From: Lactonifactor sp. BIOML-A5 | GTDB taxonomy: Bacteria; Bacillota; Clostridia; Lachnospirales; Lachnospiraceae | Assembly (NCBI RefSeq): GCF_009677585.1 | Contig: NZ_WKYV01000027.1 | Location: forward strand, 1-64,000 | Length of the DNA stretch: 64,000 bases | Direction: 5' to 3' | Shown: positions 1 to 7,241 of the stretch, piece by piece | Numbering within the stretch: position 1 is the stretch's first letter | How the letters are laid out: the number at the start of each line of letters is the position of its first letter | The notes under the pieces: model-generated | The model's input: only the letters and a program-made list of their open reading frames with translations | What the model was told of the DNA's origin: nothing | Databases searched by the model: none | Position numbers and translations under genes: made by a program

Positions 1-68
1 TCAAAATGGACGATTAAAAGTTTAATAGGGATAGTATGCGCTTTTTTGGCTATCCGATGGTTTTTGTT

Positions 69-914
69 TCATAGTAAGATAAAAAAAATGTCTGCTCCTT
101 CCGGTACCTCATAAGCGATTTCAAAATCCTGTGGCGAGCTGTCATTACCTGACAATGCATAATACTTTATGCCATTAATTTCATCATAATAATTTATTGG
201 GTATGTTTTTGCATCACCGCCCTCCATGATTAAAATCACTGCCTGCTGAAACTTATATGGCAGCCCATTAAATGTCTGTTCCTCAATATTTACAATATCT
301 CCGCCCGAGAAAGAATAGTTTCCCTGAGATGTATCTTCCCCCTCAATATGCATGGGAATGAGAAAAGGCGTTGAGGCTTTTTGTTCTAGCTTTCCTGCCG
401 CCTTCAATTCACCAACTGTCTTTGTTTCTGAAGCAGAATTTTCATCCGTTTTATTTGCATTTGCTTCTGGGTCTGCATCTGTACCCGCATTATCTATATT
501 TGTTTCTGGATCTGAACTTTCATCTGCCTTATTTGTTTTTGTGTCTGAATCCAATAATGAATTTACGGAAATTGAAATATTCTCTTTCTGCTCCCCAGCG
601 GGTGATCTAAAAAATATTTGAAATAAATACACATCATTTTGGGTGACATGATAAGAAATATTGTCTAAGTCCATGGCCCTTCCATCAGGGTCCAGAATTT
701 CTATTATTTCTACCCCTTCATAAATTTTAGTGCTATCTCCTTTAATATCTGCCTCAGTGCCCTCTTCATTCTCTGCTACTTGAAAACAATATCCGCTTGA
801 CTCATCATATGCCATCAAATTATCCGTAGAAGAAAAAACAGCTGACAATAAAATTATTACAGCAAGAAATAACGATGGCGTTTTCTTTCGAAAGTTACTA
901 GTTTTCTTTATCAT
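69..914 (-). CDS. Secreted protein of unknown function, probably phase-variable
   Basis: 281 residues. I do not recognise a family. A basic N-terminus (residues 2-12, rich in Lys/Arg) is followed by a hydrophobic stretch at about 14-30 and a likely signal-peptidase site near residue 35 (LMA|YD), so the product should be exported. The middle (about 120-165) is a low-complexity linker rich in Asp, Glu, Asn, Thr and Lys with degenerate short repeats, flanked by two small beta-rich segments. There is no LPXTG motif and no lipobox. The ribosome binding site AGGGGAG lies 6 nt before ATG (914-912) but inside a long palindrome (920-969). The gene faces the invertible segment 933-1335, so its expression is probably controlled by promoter inversion. 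That it is a surface or secreted antigen is inference. Confidence 0.75.
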   Translation of the reverse strand: MIKKTSNFRKKTPSLFLAVIILLSAVFSSTDNLMAYDESSGYCFQVAENEEGTEADIKGDSTKIYEGVEIIEILDPDGRAMDLDNISYHVTQNDVYLFQIFFRSPAGEQKENISISVNSLLDSDTKTNKADESSDPETNIDNAGTDADPEANANKTDENSASETKTVGELKAAGKLEQKASTPFLIPMHIEGEDTSQGNYSFSGGDIVNIEEQTFNGLPYKFQQAVILIMEGGDAKTYPINYYDEINGIKYYALSGNDSSPQDFEIAYEVPEGADIFFILL

Positions 915-919
915 TACCG

Positions 920-969
920 ACTCCCCTGCACTACCACATAATATGTATTATGTGGTAGTGCAGGGGAGT
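920..969. repeat. Left palindromic recombination site of invertible segment
   Basis: A perfect inverted repeat with 24-bp arms (920-943 and 946-969) around the dinucleotide TG. Its inner core, 933-956 (ACCACATAATA, TG, TATTATGTGGT), is repeated exactly but in opposite orientation at 1312-1335. The left arm includes the complement of the Shine-Dalgarno sequence of the secreted-protein gene (ctcccct at 921-927), so an RNA covering both arms would bury that site in a hairpin. Confidence 0.85.
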
Positions 970-1335
970 TATTGTATACTTAATTTGAAACCTTGTACAG
1001 CAACACCCTTTGCTGGACACTGACTTGTGAGCAATAACATATATAAATTTTTATTTACTTATTGTAAAATATGTAGGTTTGTCAAACAATTTGTTACTCC
1101 GACATAAAATAATGTATTAATACCTGTTACAGTGTCTGCCGTCCCAGCACAGAAACGGTATTTTCACCTTTTATATTATTCCGTTGTAACATATGTATTG
1201 CAGCCCTTCATCTTTTATTTATTTTTTGTAGAAAAATGTATTGTAAAATTTTACCAAATACTATATAATGAACTAAAAATAAATAGAACTTGTTTTTTGT
1301 TCATTAAAAAAACCACATAATACATATTATGTGGT
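933..1335. other. Candidate invertible promoter segment (phase switch)
   Basis: Two identical 24-bp sites in inverted orientation (933-956 and 1312-1335) enclose 355 bp without a credible gene, next to a tyrosine recombinase whose stop codon touches the right site. The central dinucleotide, TG on the left and CA on the right, gives each nearly symmetric site a polarity, and the polarities are opposed as inversion requires. The segment carries a strong-looking promoter at 1241-1269 that now points right, away from the secreted-protein gene; inversion would map it to 999-1027 pointing left at that gene. The present state would therefore be OFF. The layout resembles known recombinase-controlled switches in Clostridia and Bacteroides; inversion itself is inferred. 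Confidence 0.65.
1241..1269 (+). promoter_or_regulatory. Promoter inside the invertible segment, pointing right
   Basis: TTGTAA at 1241-1246 and a perfect TATAAT at 1264-1269 with a 17-bp spacer. It currently drives transcription toward the right repeat and antisense to the recombinase gene. After inversion (coordinate x becomes 2268-x) it would sit about 85 bp from the start codon of the secreted-protein gene in the correct direction. Confidence 0.6.
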
Positions 1336-1340
1336 TTTTT
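1307..1340. repeat. Right palindromic recombination site / terminator
   Basis: Inverted repeat with 16-bp arms (1307-1322, 1325-1340) around CA. The 24-bp core 1312-1335 is the reverse complement of the left site core. The A-run before and T-run after the stem make it look like a bidirectional intrinsic terminator, and it lies right at the 3' end of the recombinase gene, whose TAA stop uses 1339-1341. It can serve both roles. Confidence 0.8.
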
Positions 1341-2199
1341 ACGTATATATAGGGACTACCAGATTCATCTTTGAAAGAGACTTCTGACATTCTTTACCCG
1401 TTGTCATAGTATAGGTTCTTGTAGTTTCTATACTGGCATGTCCAAGTATATCTGCCAGTCTTACAACATCTTTTTGCATTCGATAGTAGGTTAACGCGAA
1501 CAGATGTCTAAGATTATGGGGAAATACCTTTTTATCACTTACTTTTGCTTCCCTGCACAGTTTCTTCATTGCGTTCCATATATTGCTTCGGTCCATGGGT
1601 TTTCCACTCTTAGTGATAAATACAGCTCCCCTGATAATATTTTCTTTCCGGCAGTAGTCCTTCAGCATTTTTTTAAGCTTCCCCGGTATAAATATAATTC
1701 TTATTTTTCCTTTGTTTTTTACAACAGCTTTGCCTTCTTTCAAGCTTTCAACTGTGATATATTGATGTTCCGATACTCTGATACCCGTACCGCAAATTGT
1801 CTGCATCAGCATATAAAGACGTTTATTACCTTTTCTCAACGCGCAGTCCAATAATCTCTTATATTCGTTTTTTGTCAGTTCTTGTTCCTCTTCGTAGAAA
1901 ACCGAGCGCTGAATCTTATGAAGTTTCAATTTCAGATAGCTTAGCTTCATAAAATCCAGTAATCCGTTTAATGCAGCGAGCATACTGTTGATACTGGAAA
2001 TTTTATATTTATCAGACAGGCTGTTCTTATATGTGACCAAAACCTCTTTTGTAATCACTTTATACCCCTCCGGGAGGTAATGATAGAACTGCATAACATC
2101 CCGCATATATTTTGTGATCGTAGCCTGACTGCGCTCTTCTTCATACAAATACTCTTTATATTTTCTTAAAGTTTTCATTTCCAATATAGATTTCTTCAT
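1339..2199 (-). CDS. Tyrosine site-specific recombinase (Xer/integrase family)
   Basis: 286 residues from the ATG at 2199, chosen because AGGAGG lies 11 nt upstream; a longer frame to 2265 has no such site. N-terminal SAM-like core-binding domain about 8-95, catalytic domain about 108-280. All catalytic residues are visible: Arg141 (TGIRVSE), Lys163 or Lys165 in the beta-hairpin (KNKGK), His228 and Arg231 (HNLRH), His254 (LGHAS) and the nucleophile Tyr263 (TRTYTM). The enzyme should cut and rejoin DNA through a 3'-phosphotyrosine. The gene abuts the right inverted repeat at 1307-1340 and has no phage or conjugation genes around it, which fits a dedicated invertase for the segment 933-1335 rather than a mobile-element integrase. 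The target is inferred from position. Confidence 0.9.
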   Translation of the reverse strand: MKKSILEMKTLRKYKEYLYEEERSQATITKYMRDVMQFYHYLPEGYKVITKEVLVTYKNSLSDKYKISSINSMLAALNGLLDFMKLSYLKLKLHKIQRSVFYEEEQELTKNEYKRLLDCALRKGNKRLYMLMQTICGTGIRVSEHQYITVESLKEGKAVVKNKGKIRIIFIPGKLKKMLKDYCRKENIIRGAVFITKSGKPMDRSNIWNAMKKLCREAKVSDKKVFPHNLRHLFALTYYRMQKDVVRLADILGHASIETTRTYTMTTGKECQKSLSKMNLVVPIYT

Positions 2200-2553
2200 A
2201 CTTAATATATTCCTCCTTTTTACGAAATAATTATTTATTTGTTTATGAAACGCCAAAGCCCGCATACTTACGAGTTTTATCTTTGTAATAAATATAGCAA
2301 CTCCGCACCGGTTTATGGTAAAATTAAATCACCCAGAACAGCCAACCATCCACCTGAAAAAAGTTACATGTTACAATAATACCATACAAGTAGCTTACTT
2401 TGACAGATATTTTTACTGATTGGCAAAACAATCTTATACGATAAAATTTTCATAGAAACCGGTAGGTTCTGAGTCAGGACATCCGTAATCAAACTTTCAA
2501 GAAGTACCCCAATTTGAATCAAAAAGAGTTGCTATTATACAAGGAGATATTAT
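2200..2553. other. Intergenic region without recognised gene
   Basis: AT-rich spacer between the recombinase start and the DUF3795-type gene. It must hold promoters for both divergent genes. A possible TTGAAT ... TATTAT pair lies at about 2511-2540 just upstream of the rightward gene, but its match is weak. I see no RNA gene, repeat or terminator. Confidence 0.4.
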
Positions 2554-3120
2554 ATGAAGAATTTTGCCAGAGAATCCACCTTGTTTTCCCTATGCGGATT
2601 AAACTGTGCGCTCTGCCCTATGTATCTGGATCACTATTGCCCCGGATGCGGAGGGGGAGACGGCAATCAATCCTGCAAGATTGCAAAATGCAGCATGCAA
2701 CATGAAAATGTAGAATATTGTTTTCAGTGCAGGGAGTATCCTTGTGTCTATTATGACAAAATAGATGAATTTGATTCTTTTATTACCCACAGCCATCAAA
2801 AAAAGGACTTTGCCAAAGCCCAATCCATAGGCCTGGCACAATATCTAACTAATCTGGAAGAAAAGAGTGCAATCCTTCGCCATTTACTTGAAAACTACAA
2901 TGCAGGACGCCAGAAAAACTTATTTTGCCTGGCCGTTAACCTTCTGGATCTAGAGGACTGCAGGACGGTTATGGAACAGCTTACAGCAAAGACCCAAAAG
3001 GATAATCTGCCCCTTAAGGAGCGAGCCACGCTGGCAGTAAAACTCTTCCGGGAAACCGCTCAAAACCAAACTATCACTTTAAAACTTAACCGAAAACCAA
3101 AGAAAAAAGAAACGGACTAG
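2554..3120 (+). CDS. DUF3795-like cysteine-rich protein
   Basis: 188 residues; start set by AAGGAG 8 nt upstream of ATG. The N-terminal 75 residues hold many cysteines in a DUF3795-type arrangement: CGLNCALC (about 14-21), CPGCGG (29-34), C-IAKC (41-46), and C-QCREYPC (57-66), which suggests a metal- or Fe-S-binding domain. The C-terminal half (about 90-188) is helical and charged and ends in a Lys-rich tail. The family is widespread in anaerobes and has no established biochemical role. The 3' end overlaps the convergent XRE gene by 4 bp. Gene call is firm; function unknown. Confidence 0.8.
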   Translation: MKNFARESTLFSLCGLNCALCPMYLDHYCPGCGGGDGNQSCKIAKCSMQHENVEYCFQCREYPCVYYDKIDEFDSFITHSHQKKDFAKAQSIGLAQYLTNLEEKSAILRHLLENYNAGRQKNLFCLAVNLLDLEDCRTVMEQLTAKTQKDNLPLKERATLAVKLFRETAQNQTITLKLNRKPKKKETD

Positions 3121-3665
3121 TTATAGTAAATCAGCATGCTTAAACTGGCTTCCTCTTCTCCCACATTTTCATAAGCATGTGATACATCCGCAAGGAACCG
3201 TATCGAATCCCCCTGCTCCAAATGGTATGTCTCTTCCTCTACCGTAATCTTAACGTTTCCATAGAATACAGTAATATATTCTTCTGCTCCCGCCACATGG
3301 GGCTGGGCGGAAAGACTTCCCCCCTGCTTTATAACAATCCGGTAGCTCTCAAATAACTTCTGTTCGTCAAATCCAAAAGCAGGGTAATTAAGATACCGCC
3401 CGTTATCCTCTGCGAATGGTGAGGCTGCCGCCCGCTTTATCATAACAGCATGTTCATCCGGTTCCTTCACCAGTGTAGTAAATGAAACTTTATAACCATT
3501 GGCGATCTTCCACAGAACAGATATGGTAGGGTTTACATCCCCCTTTTCAATCTGCGCCAGCATACTACGGGAAACCCCTGTGGTCTCGGCTGCTGCGTCC
3601 AACGTCAGTTTCTTTTTCTCTCTTATATCTTTTACATTAGCCGCTACAATTTTAGTAACTTCCAT
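3117..3665 (-). CDS. XRE-family regulator with C-terminal cupin domain
   Basis: 182 residues from ATG 3665; the alternative ATG at 3677 directly abuts AAGGAG and has no spacing, so the internal start is preferred. Residues about 5-65 form a Cro/C1 helix-turn-helix (LTLDAAAETTGVSRSMLAQIEKG), and about 110-180 form a cupin_2 beta-barrel that probably senses a small ligand (SAQPHVAGAEEYITVFYG). This architecture is typical of repressors that sit next to the transporter they control. It is divergent from the LysE-type exporter at 3779, about 110 bp away, so it most likely regulates that gene and itself. The ligand, perhaps an amino acid, is not known. Confidence 0.88.
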   Translation of the reverse strand: MEVTKIVAANVKDIREKKKLTLDAAAETTGVSRSMLAQIEKGDVNPTISVLWKIANGYKVSFTTLVKEPDEHAVMIKRAAASPFAEDNGRYLNYPAFGFDEQKLFESYRIVIKQGGSLSAQPHVAGAEEYITVFYGNVKITVEEETYHLEQGDSIRFLADVSHAYENVGEEEASLSMLIYYN

Positions 3666-3778
3666 ACTTTTTTTCATCTCCTTGACATTATAATGAACTT
3701 AAAGTACAATATAAAAGAATTCTATTATATTACACTATTTTCCATCATCTTATCACACCATGAATGAGGAGGTCAATG

Positions 3779-4363
3779 ATGTTTCCCTGGTTTTCTTTTC
3801 TTACCTATGCCATAATTACTGCTGTGACACCCGGCCCAAATAATATTATGTCTATGTCCAACGGAATCCGAAAGGGATTTCGCGGTGCATTGCCCTTTAA
3901 TCTGGGAATCCTGACAGGATTTTCTCTCGTGATGCTATTATGTACAGCCTTCTGTAGTCTGCTGTCCTCCTTCATTCCCAGAATCAAACTACCTATGCTC
4001 TTGGCAGGGGCCTGCTATATGTTATATCTCGCTTGGGAAACTTTCCGCAGTTCTGCTTCTGTGGAATCGTCCCATTCCCATGACGGTTTTTTACCCGGCT
4101 TACTTCTGCAATTTATCAATCCTAAAATATATATCTACTGCATTATGTCAATGGAGGCTTATATTCTTCCTTATTATGCCGGTCAGTCACTTCTGCTTTT
4201 CGGCTTTGCCTTGCTGCTTGCTTTTATTGGTTTTGTGTTTACACTACTATGGTCTGCTTTTGGATCCGGGTTTAAATGGCTGTTCTCCAGGCACGCCCGT
4301 ATGGTCAACACTGTCATGGCCTTACTGCTGGTCTACTGCGCATTCTCCCTCTTCCTCTCGTGA
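3779..4363 (+). CDS. LysE/RhtB-family amino-acid exporter
   Basis: About 194 residues. GAGGAGG at 3766-3772 overlaps the first in-frame ATG (3764), so translation should start at the ATG at 3779 (or 3776). The hallmark TPGPNN near the end of the first membrane helix and FINPK before the fourth mark the LysE/RhtB superfamily; five to six hydrophobic segments are visible. Members export amino acids or derivatives such as lysine, homoserine, threonine, cysteine or O-acetylserine. The substrate here cannot be read from the sequence. It is divergent from the XRE-cupin regulator and its last 42 bp overlap the convergent MFS gene. Confidence 0.88.
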   Translation: MFPWFSFLTYAIITAVTPGPNNIMSMSNGIRKGFRGALPFNLGILTGFSLVMLLCTAFCSLLSSFIPRIKLPMLLAGACYMLYLAWETFRSSASVESSHSHDGFLPGLLLQFINPKIYIYCIMSMEAYILPYYAGQSLLLFGFALLLAFIGFVFTLLWSAFGSGFKWLFSRHARMVNTVMALLLVYCAFSLFLS

Positions 4364-5626
4364 ACATGCAAAAGAGTCTGAGGTAATCCCATGGAAGGTT
4401 TTCCTTGCTGCACGGCCAAGTAGTATAATACAGAATGCTGAAGCAATCATAATCCACATAATATCTTCTCTAAATATATCAAACAAAATACCGTAGAGCA
4501 TCTGCCCGAAAGGCTGTGCACACAGAGTTATGGTAGCAACATACGCCATCACCTTCCCCAGAATCGCATCCGGGGTCTGCTGCTGAATCAGAGACAGGCA
4601 AAAGATGGAAAATATGCTTACCAAAATCTGCATACACGCAATGGATACCACTATAATTCCATAGATCACCATAACGTGCTCTGACAGGAAAGAAAGCCCC
4701 ATTGGAATCATACAGATCCCTACCCCACTAAGATATCTGTACATCCCGGATGCCTTAAGACTTTTAACGGCAATTCCTACGATGACACTTCCCCCTATAG
4801 CTGCCGCCCCGCATATACTTTCAGCAATTCCCACATATTCCGCATTCAGCCCTAATACAGTCCGGATAATAAACGGCATTCCCACATTCACGGTCCCCAT
4901 AAGAAAGAAGCTGACGGCCGACACAGAGAGCAGCATTTTTGAGATCCCAGGTTTTTCCTTTGTGATAAAGGACAGACTTTCTTTCAAATCGTTTTTAATC
5001 ATCTGTTTCCACTTCATACTGTGAGGTTCCCTGTCAAAGGGAAGCTGTATGAATACTTCCAGTACTGCTGTTAGAAAAAAGCAGAACACACTGGCTATAA
5101 GTACCGGTTTAAGGCCAAACGCAACATAGCAGGCACTTCCCAGAAAGGGCGCAATCAGGGCAGCAAGGGCAGCTACCTGGTTTACCACTGCATTTGCTCT
5201 GATGATATTATCCCCCCGCTGCATCTGCGGGACTGCCGCCTGAACGGTCGGGGATTCAAAAGCCCCAAGAACAGACAGCATTATCAGGACACCCCCTGCC
5301 ACCCAAACCGCATTGGAATCCCGAATCAGGAGAACGGTAATAAGTGCTGTAACCCCTGACAAAAAATCTAAAGCTACCATAATATTTCTCCGGTTTGCCC
5401 GATCTGCCAGAATTCCTCCCAACGGAGACAGGATAATTGTTGGAACCATAGATACCGCCAGCAGTCCGGCAAAAACTGCTGCCGAACCTGTTAATTCCAG
5501 AATGTACATAGACAGGGCAAATCTTAATACAGTATTTGCAAACAGAGAGCTAATCTGCCCCAGTACCAGTAGTGCAAAATTTCTGCTAAACAATCTTGTA
5601 TTCACTATTCTTTCTTTTTGTGTCAT
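4322..5626 (-). CDS. MFS multidrug-type efflux transporter
   Basis: 434 residues with about 12 hydrophobic segments and the MFS loop-2/3 signature GGILADRANRRN (about 75-86). The overall pattern resembles the MFS_3/MefA-EntS-like group of drug and siderophore exporters. AAAAGGAGGAG precedes ATG 5626. The gene lies 68 bp downstream of a TetR regulator, and a matching ATACA-N3-TGTAT operator sits directly upstream of its ribosome binding site. This is the usual layout of a drug-inducible pump repressed by its TetR partner. The C-terminus overlaps the convergent LysE gene by 42 bp. Substrate unknown. Confidence 0.9.
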   Translation of the reverse strand: MTQKERIVNTRLFSRNFALLVLGQISSLFANTVLRFALSMYILELTGSAAVFAGLLAVSMVPTIILSPLGGILADRANRRNIMVALDFLSGVTALITVLLIRDSNAVWVAGGVLIMLSVLGAFESPTVQAAVPQMQRGDNIIRANAVVNQVAALAALIAPFLGSACYVAFGLKPVLIASVFCFFLTAVLEVFIQLPFDREPHSMKWKQMIKNDLKESLSFITKEKPGISKMLLSVSAVSFFLMGTVNVGMPFIIRTVLGLNAEYVGIAESICGAAAIGGSVIVGIAVKSLKASGMYRYLSGVGICMIPMGLSFLSEHVMVIYGIIVVSIACMQILVSIFSIFCLSLIQQQTPDAILGKVMAYVATITLCAQPFGQMLYGILFDIFREDIMWIMIASAFCIILLGRAARKTFHGITSDSFACSREEEGECAVDQQ

Positions 5627-5640
5627 AAACTCCTCCTTTT

Positions 5641-5653
5641 ATACATGTTGTAT
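5641..5653. promoter_or_regulatory. TetR-type operator upstream of MFS pump
   Basis: ATACATGTTGTAT, an ATACA-N3-TGTAT dyad identical in its arms to the two dyads in front of the tetR-family gene (6349-6361 and 6402-6414). It lies immediately upstream of the MFS ribosome binding site. Confidence 0.7.
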
Positions 5654-5666
5654 GTATGTATTTATT

Positions 5667-5692
5667 TAAAATAAAATTGCCTTCTCAGGCAA
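5667..5692 (-). terminator. Intrinsic terminator of the tetR-family gene
   Basis: On the minus strand TTGCCT, loop GAGA, AGGCAA is followed by TTTTATTTT. It starts a few bases after the TAG stop of the regulator. Confidence 0.7.
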
Positions 5693-5694
5693 CT

Positions 5695-6333
5695 CTATTC
5701 TAATTCTTTTAACATAGCCTCTATAAGATACATTATCTCATCATCAAAAATAGGAATTCCCATATCATCCGTAACTTTTCTAATCATACGCACACGTGCA
5801 ATCCCCTCCTCCCTGTCAAAGGGAAAAATCGTCGGGGCCAGCCAGAAATTAGTTAGAAATGAAAGAATCTCAGCCGCCTGCTTTGGATAACTGGTATGGA
5901 CCGAGCCATCAGCAATCCCCTCTTCTATTAACTCCTGGTAGGCAGGCACTATCATATCCCGGTTACTCTCAACAAGCTCTGCCAGGAATTTGGGATTCTT
6001 CAGGAGAGGAATCGCCTGGATACTAATTCTTCTGGAATCAGAATCCACCAGTGAATTCTTCATAATCTGCCGGAGTTTCTCCAGACCGGTCAACGCCTCT
6101 TCCCCTTTTACTTTCTCAAATGGGTTGTCCTTATAGAACATATGCTCTGTGAGAGCACTCATCACTTCTTCTTTGGATTTAAAATGATGATAGAAGGCGC
6201 CCCGAGTCAGGCCCCCCATCTGATCCACAATATCCAGTACAGTAGTATTTTCATATCCCTTTTCCGTGAAAAGTTTAAAAGCAGCATCTAAAATTGTCTG
6301 AACTGTTTCCTCAGGATATTTATTTCTTGGCAT
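5695..6333 (-). CDS. TetR-family transcriptional repressor
   Basis: 212 residues from ATG 6333, which has AGAGGTGA 5-6 nt upstream; the frame continues to 6354 without a ribosome binding site. Residues about 8-55 are a TetR N-terminal helix-turn-helix (ILDAAFKLFTEKGYENTTV ... GGLTRGAFYHHFKSKEEV), and the rest is the helical ligand-binding and dimerisation domain. It is encoded just upstream of an MFS efflux pump. Three identical half-site dyads, two flanking its own promoter and one before the pump, indicate autoregulation and control of the pump. The inducer is unknown. Confidence 0.92.
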   Translation of the reverse strand: MPRNKYPEETVQTILDAAFKLFTEKGYENTTVLDIVDQMGGLTRGAFYHHFKSKEEVMSALTEHMFYKDNPFEKVKGEEALTGLEKLRQIMKNSLVDSDSRRISIQAIPLLKNPKFLAELVESNRDMIVPAYQELIEEGIADGSVHTSYPKQAAEILSFLTNFWLAPTIFPFDREEGIARVRMIRKVTDDMGIPIFDDEIMYLIEAMLKELE

Positions 6334-6348
6334 ACAATCACCTCTTAC

Positions 6349-6414
6349 ATACACTTTGTATGTTTATACTACCATGTAATAAGTAAACCGTCAAGATATA
6401 AATACATAGTGTAT
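6349..6414 (-). promoter_or_regulatory. tetR-family gene promoter flanked by two operators
   Basis: On the minus strand TTGACG (6389-6394) and TAGTAT (6366-6371) are separated by 17 bp. Dyads ATACA-N3-TGTAT lie at 6349-6361, around the expected transcription start, and at 6402-6414, just upstream of the -35. Both match the operator before the pump gene. Repression of both promoters by the TetR protein is the natural reading. Confidence 0.7.
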
Positions 6415-6505
6415 GTATCTTCGATAGACACATTTACAGCTATCTATTTTCCCAAACACCCTCAGGGTCCTCACCCAGATAGGTACATCGGTATACTAAA
6501 GTTAA

Positions 6506-7087
6506 TCAATCAGCAACAACAATCCTTATTGGCGTACATTTTCTACTATTGCAGTCACTTTCAGATACACTACAGGCAGCAATCCCTAAACGCATATTCA
6601 TTTCTGCCTGCAAAACCACTTTATCTCCCGCTTTTGATAGAGGCCTTTTGACCTCTATATCTCCATTCTTATCTGCCTTTGTGTACATAAATAGATTTAC
6701 AGGGTAAATAATCTGCCTGGTTTCTTTTAAACTTTTATTTATGTTATCCAGACAATTGGGATGATCTTTTCCATTATGGTAAAAAAAATCATACATCTCT
6801 GGGCGGCAGCAAGGATGCAGTAAATCATGTTCTCCTACGTCGTCAGATATCACCTTGAATAAAGGACGATAAAGATTGGAGTAAATATAGTCCCCTACTC
6901 TTAATCTCAAAGACTCATTACAGTCAATTGTAACACCAGTTGATAAAAACTCCTTCGGGTTATCCGAAAGTTCAGCAAAAAAGTCCACAACTTGCCCGCC
7001 TTCCATATCAATGACGGTTATGGTCTGCCCTTTTACCACGTCAATCGCCTGACCGCTGCAAGCGTTTATAATATATTCCTGTTCCAT
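6506..7087 (-). CDS. DUF1989 (urea carboxylase-associated) family protein
   Basis: 193 residues from ATG 7087, preceded by AAGGAGG. The DUF1989 pattern is clear: GGQVVDFFAEL (about 30-40), STGVTIDCNESLRL, GDYIYSNLYRPLFKVISDDVG and a C-terminal NSRKCTPIRIVV. Relatives are found as urea-carboxylase-associated proteins and in purine or amino-acid degradation clusters, but the activity is not established for most. No urea carboxylase or allophanate hydrolase is encoded nearby, so the annotation 'urea carboxylase-associated' should not be taken as function. It appears to be a single-gene unit. Confidence 0.82.
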   Translation of the reverse strand: MEQEYIINACSGQAIDVVKGQTITVIDMEGGQVVDFFAELSDNPKEFLSTGVTIDCNESLRLRVGDYIYSNLYRPLFKVISDDVGEHDLLHPCCRPEMYDFFYHNGKDHPNCLDNINKSLKETRQIIYPVNLFMYTKADKNGDIEVKRPLSKAGDKVVLQAEMNMRLGIAACSVSESDCNSRKCTPIRIVVAD

Positions 7088-7241
7088 AGTTACCTCCTTA
7101 TATTCCGATTTATCGCTAACATATTTGATAAACAATGGGACAGTTAGGCCCCAGATAAATACAATTAAAACATAACAAAATCAGCAGAAACCGTCAATAC
7201 TATGAAGGATTGGGGAAAGTACAGAAGTAACATGTGGTATG

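Noticed and set aside
1132..1320. 62-residue rightward frame inside the invertible segment
   Set aside because: No ribosome binding site, biased to Phe/Tyr/Leu from AT-rich noncoding DNA, and its end lies in the right repeat.
920..1340. Reading the two palindromes only as transcription terminators
   Set aside because: They share an exact 24-bp core in inverted orientation with opposed central dinucleotides next to a recombinase; two independent terminators would not. The right one may still terminate transcription.
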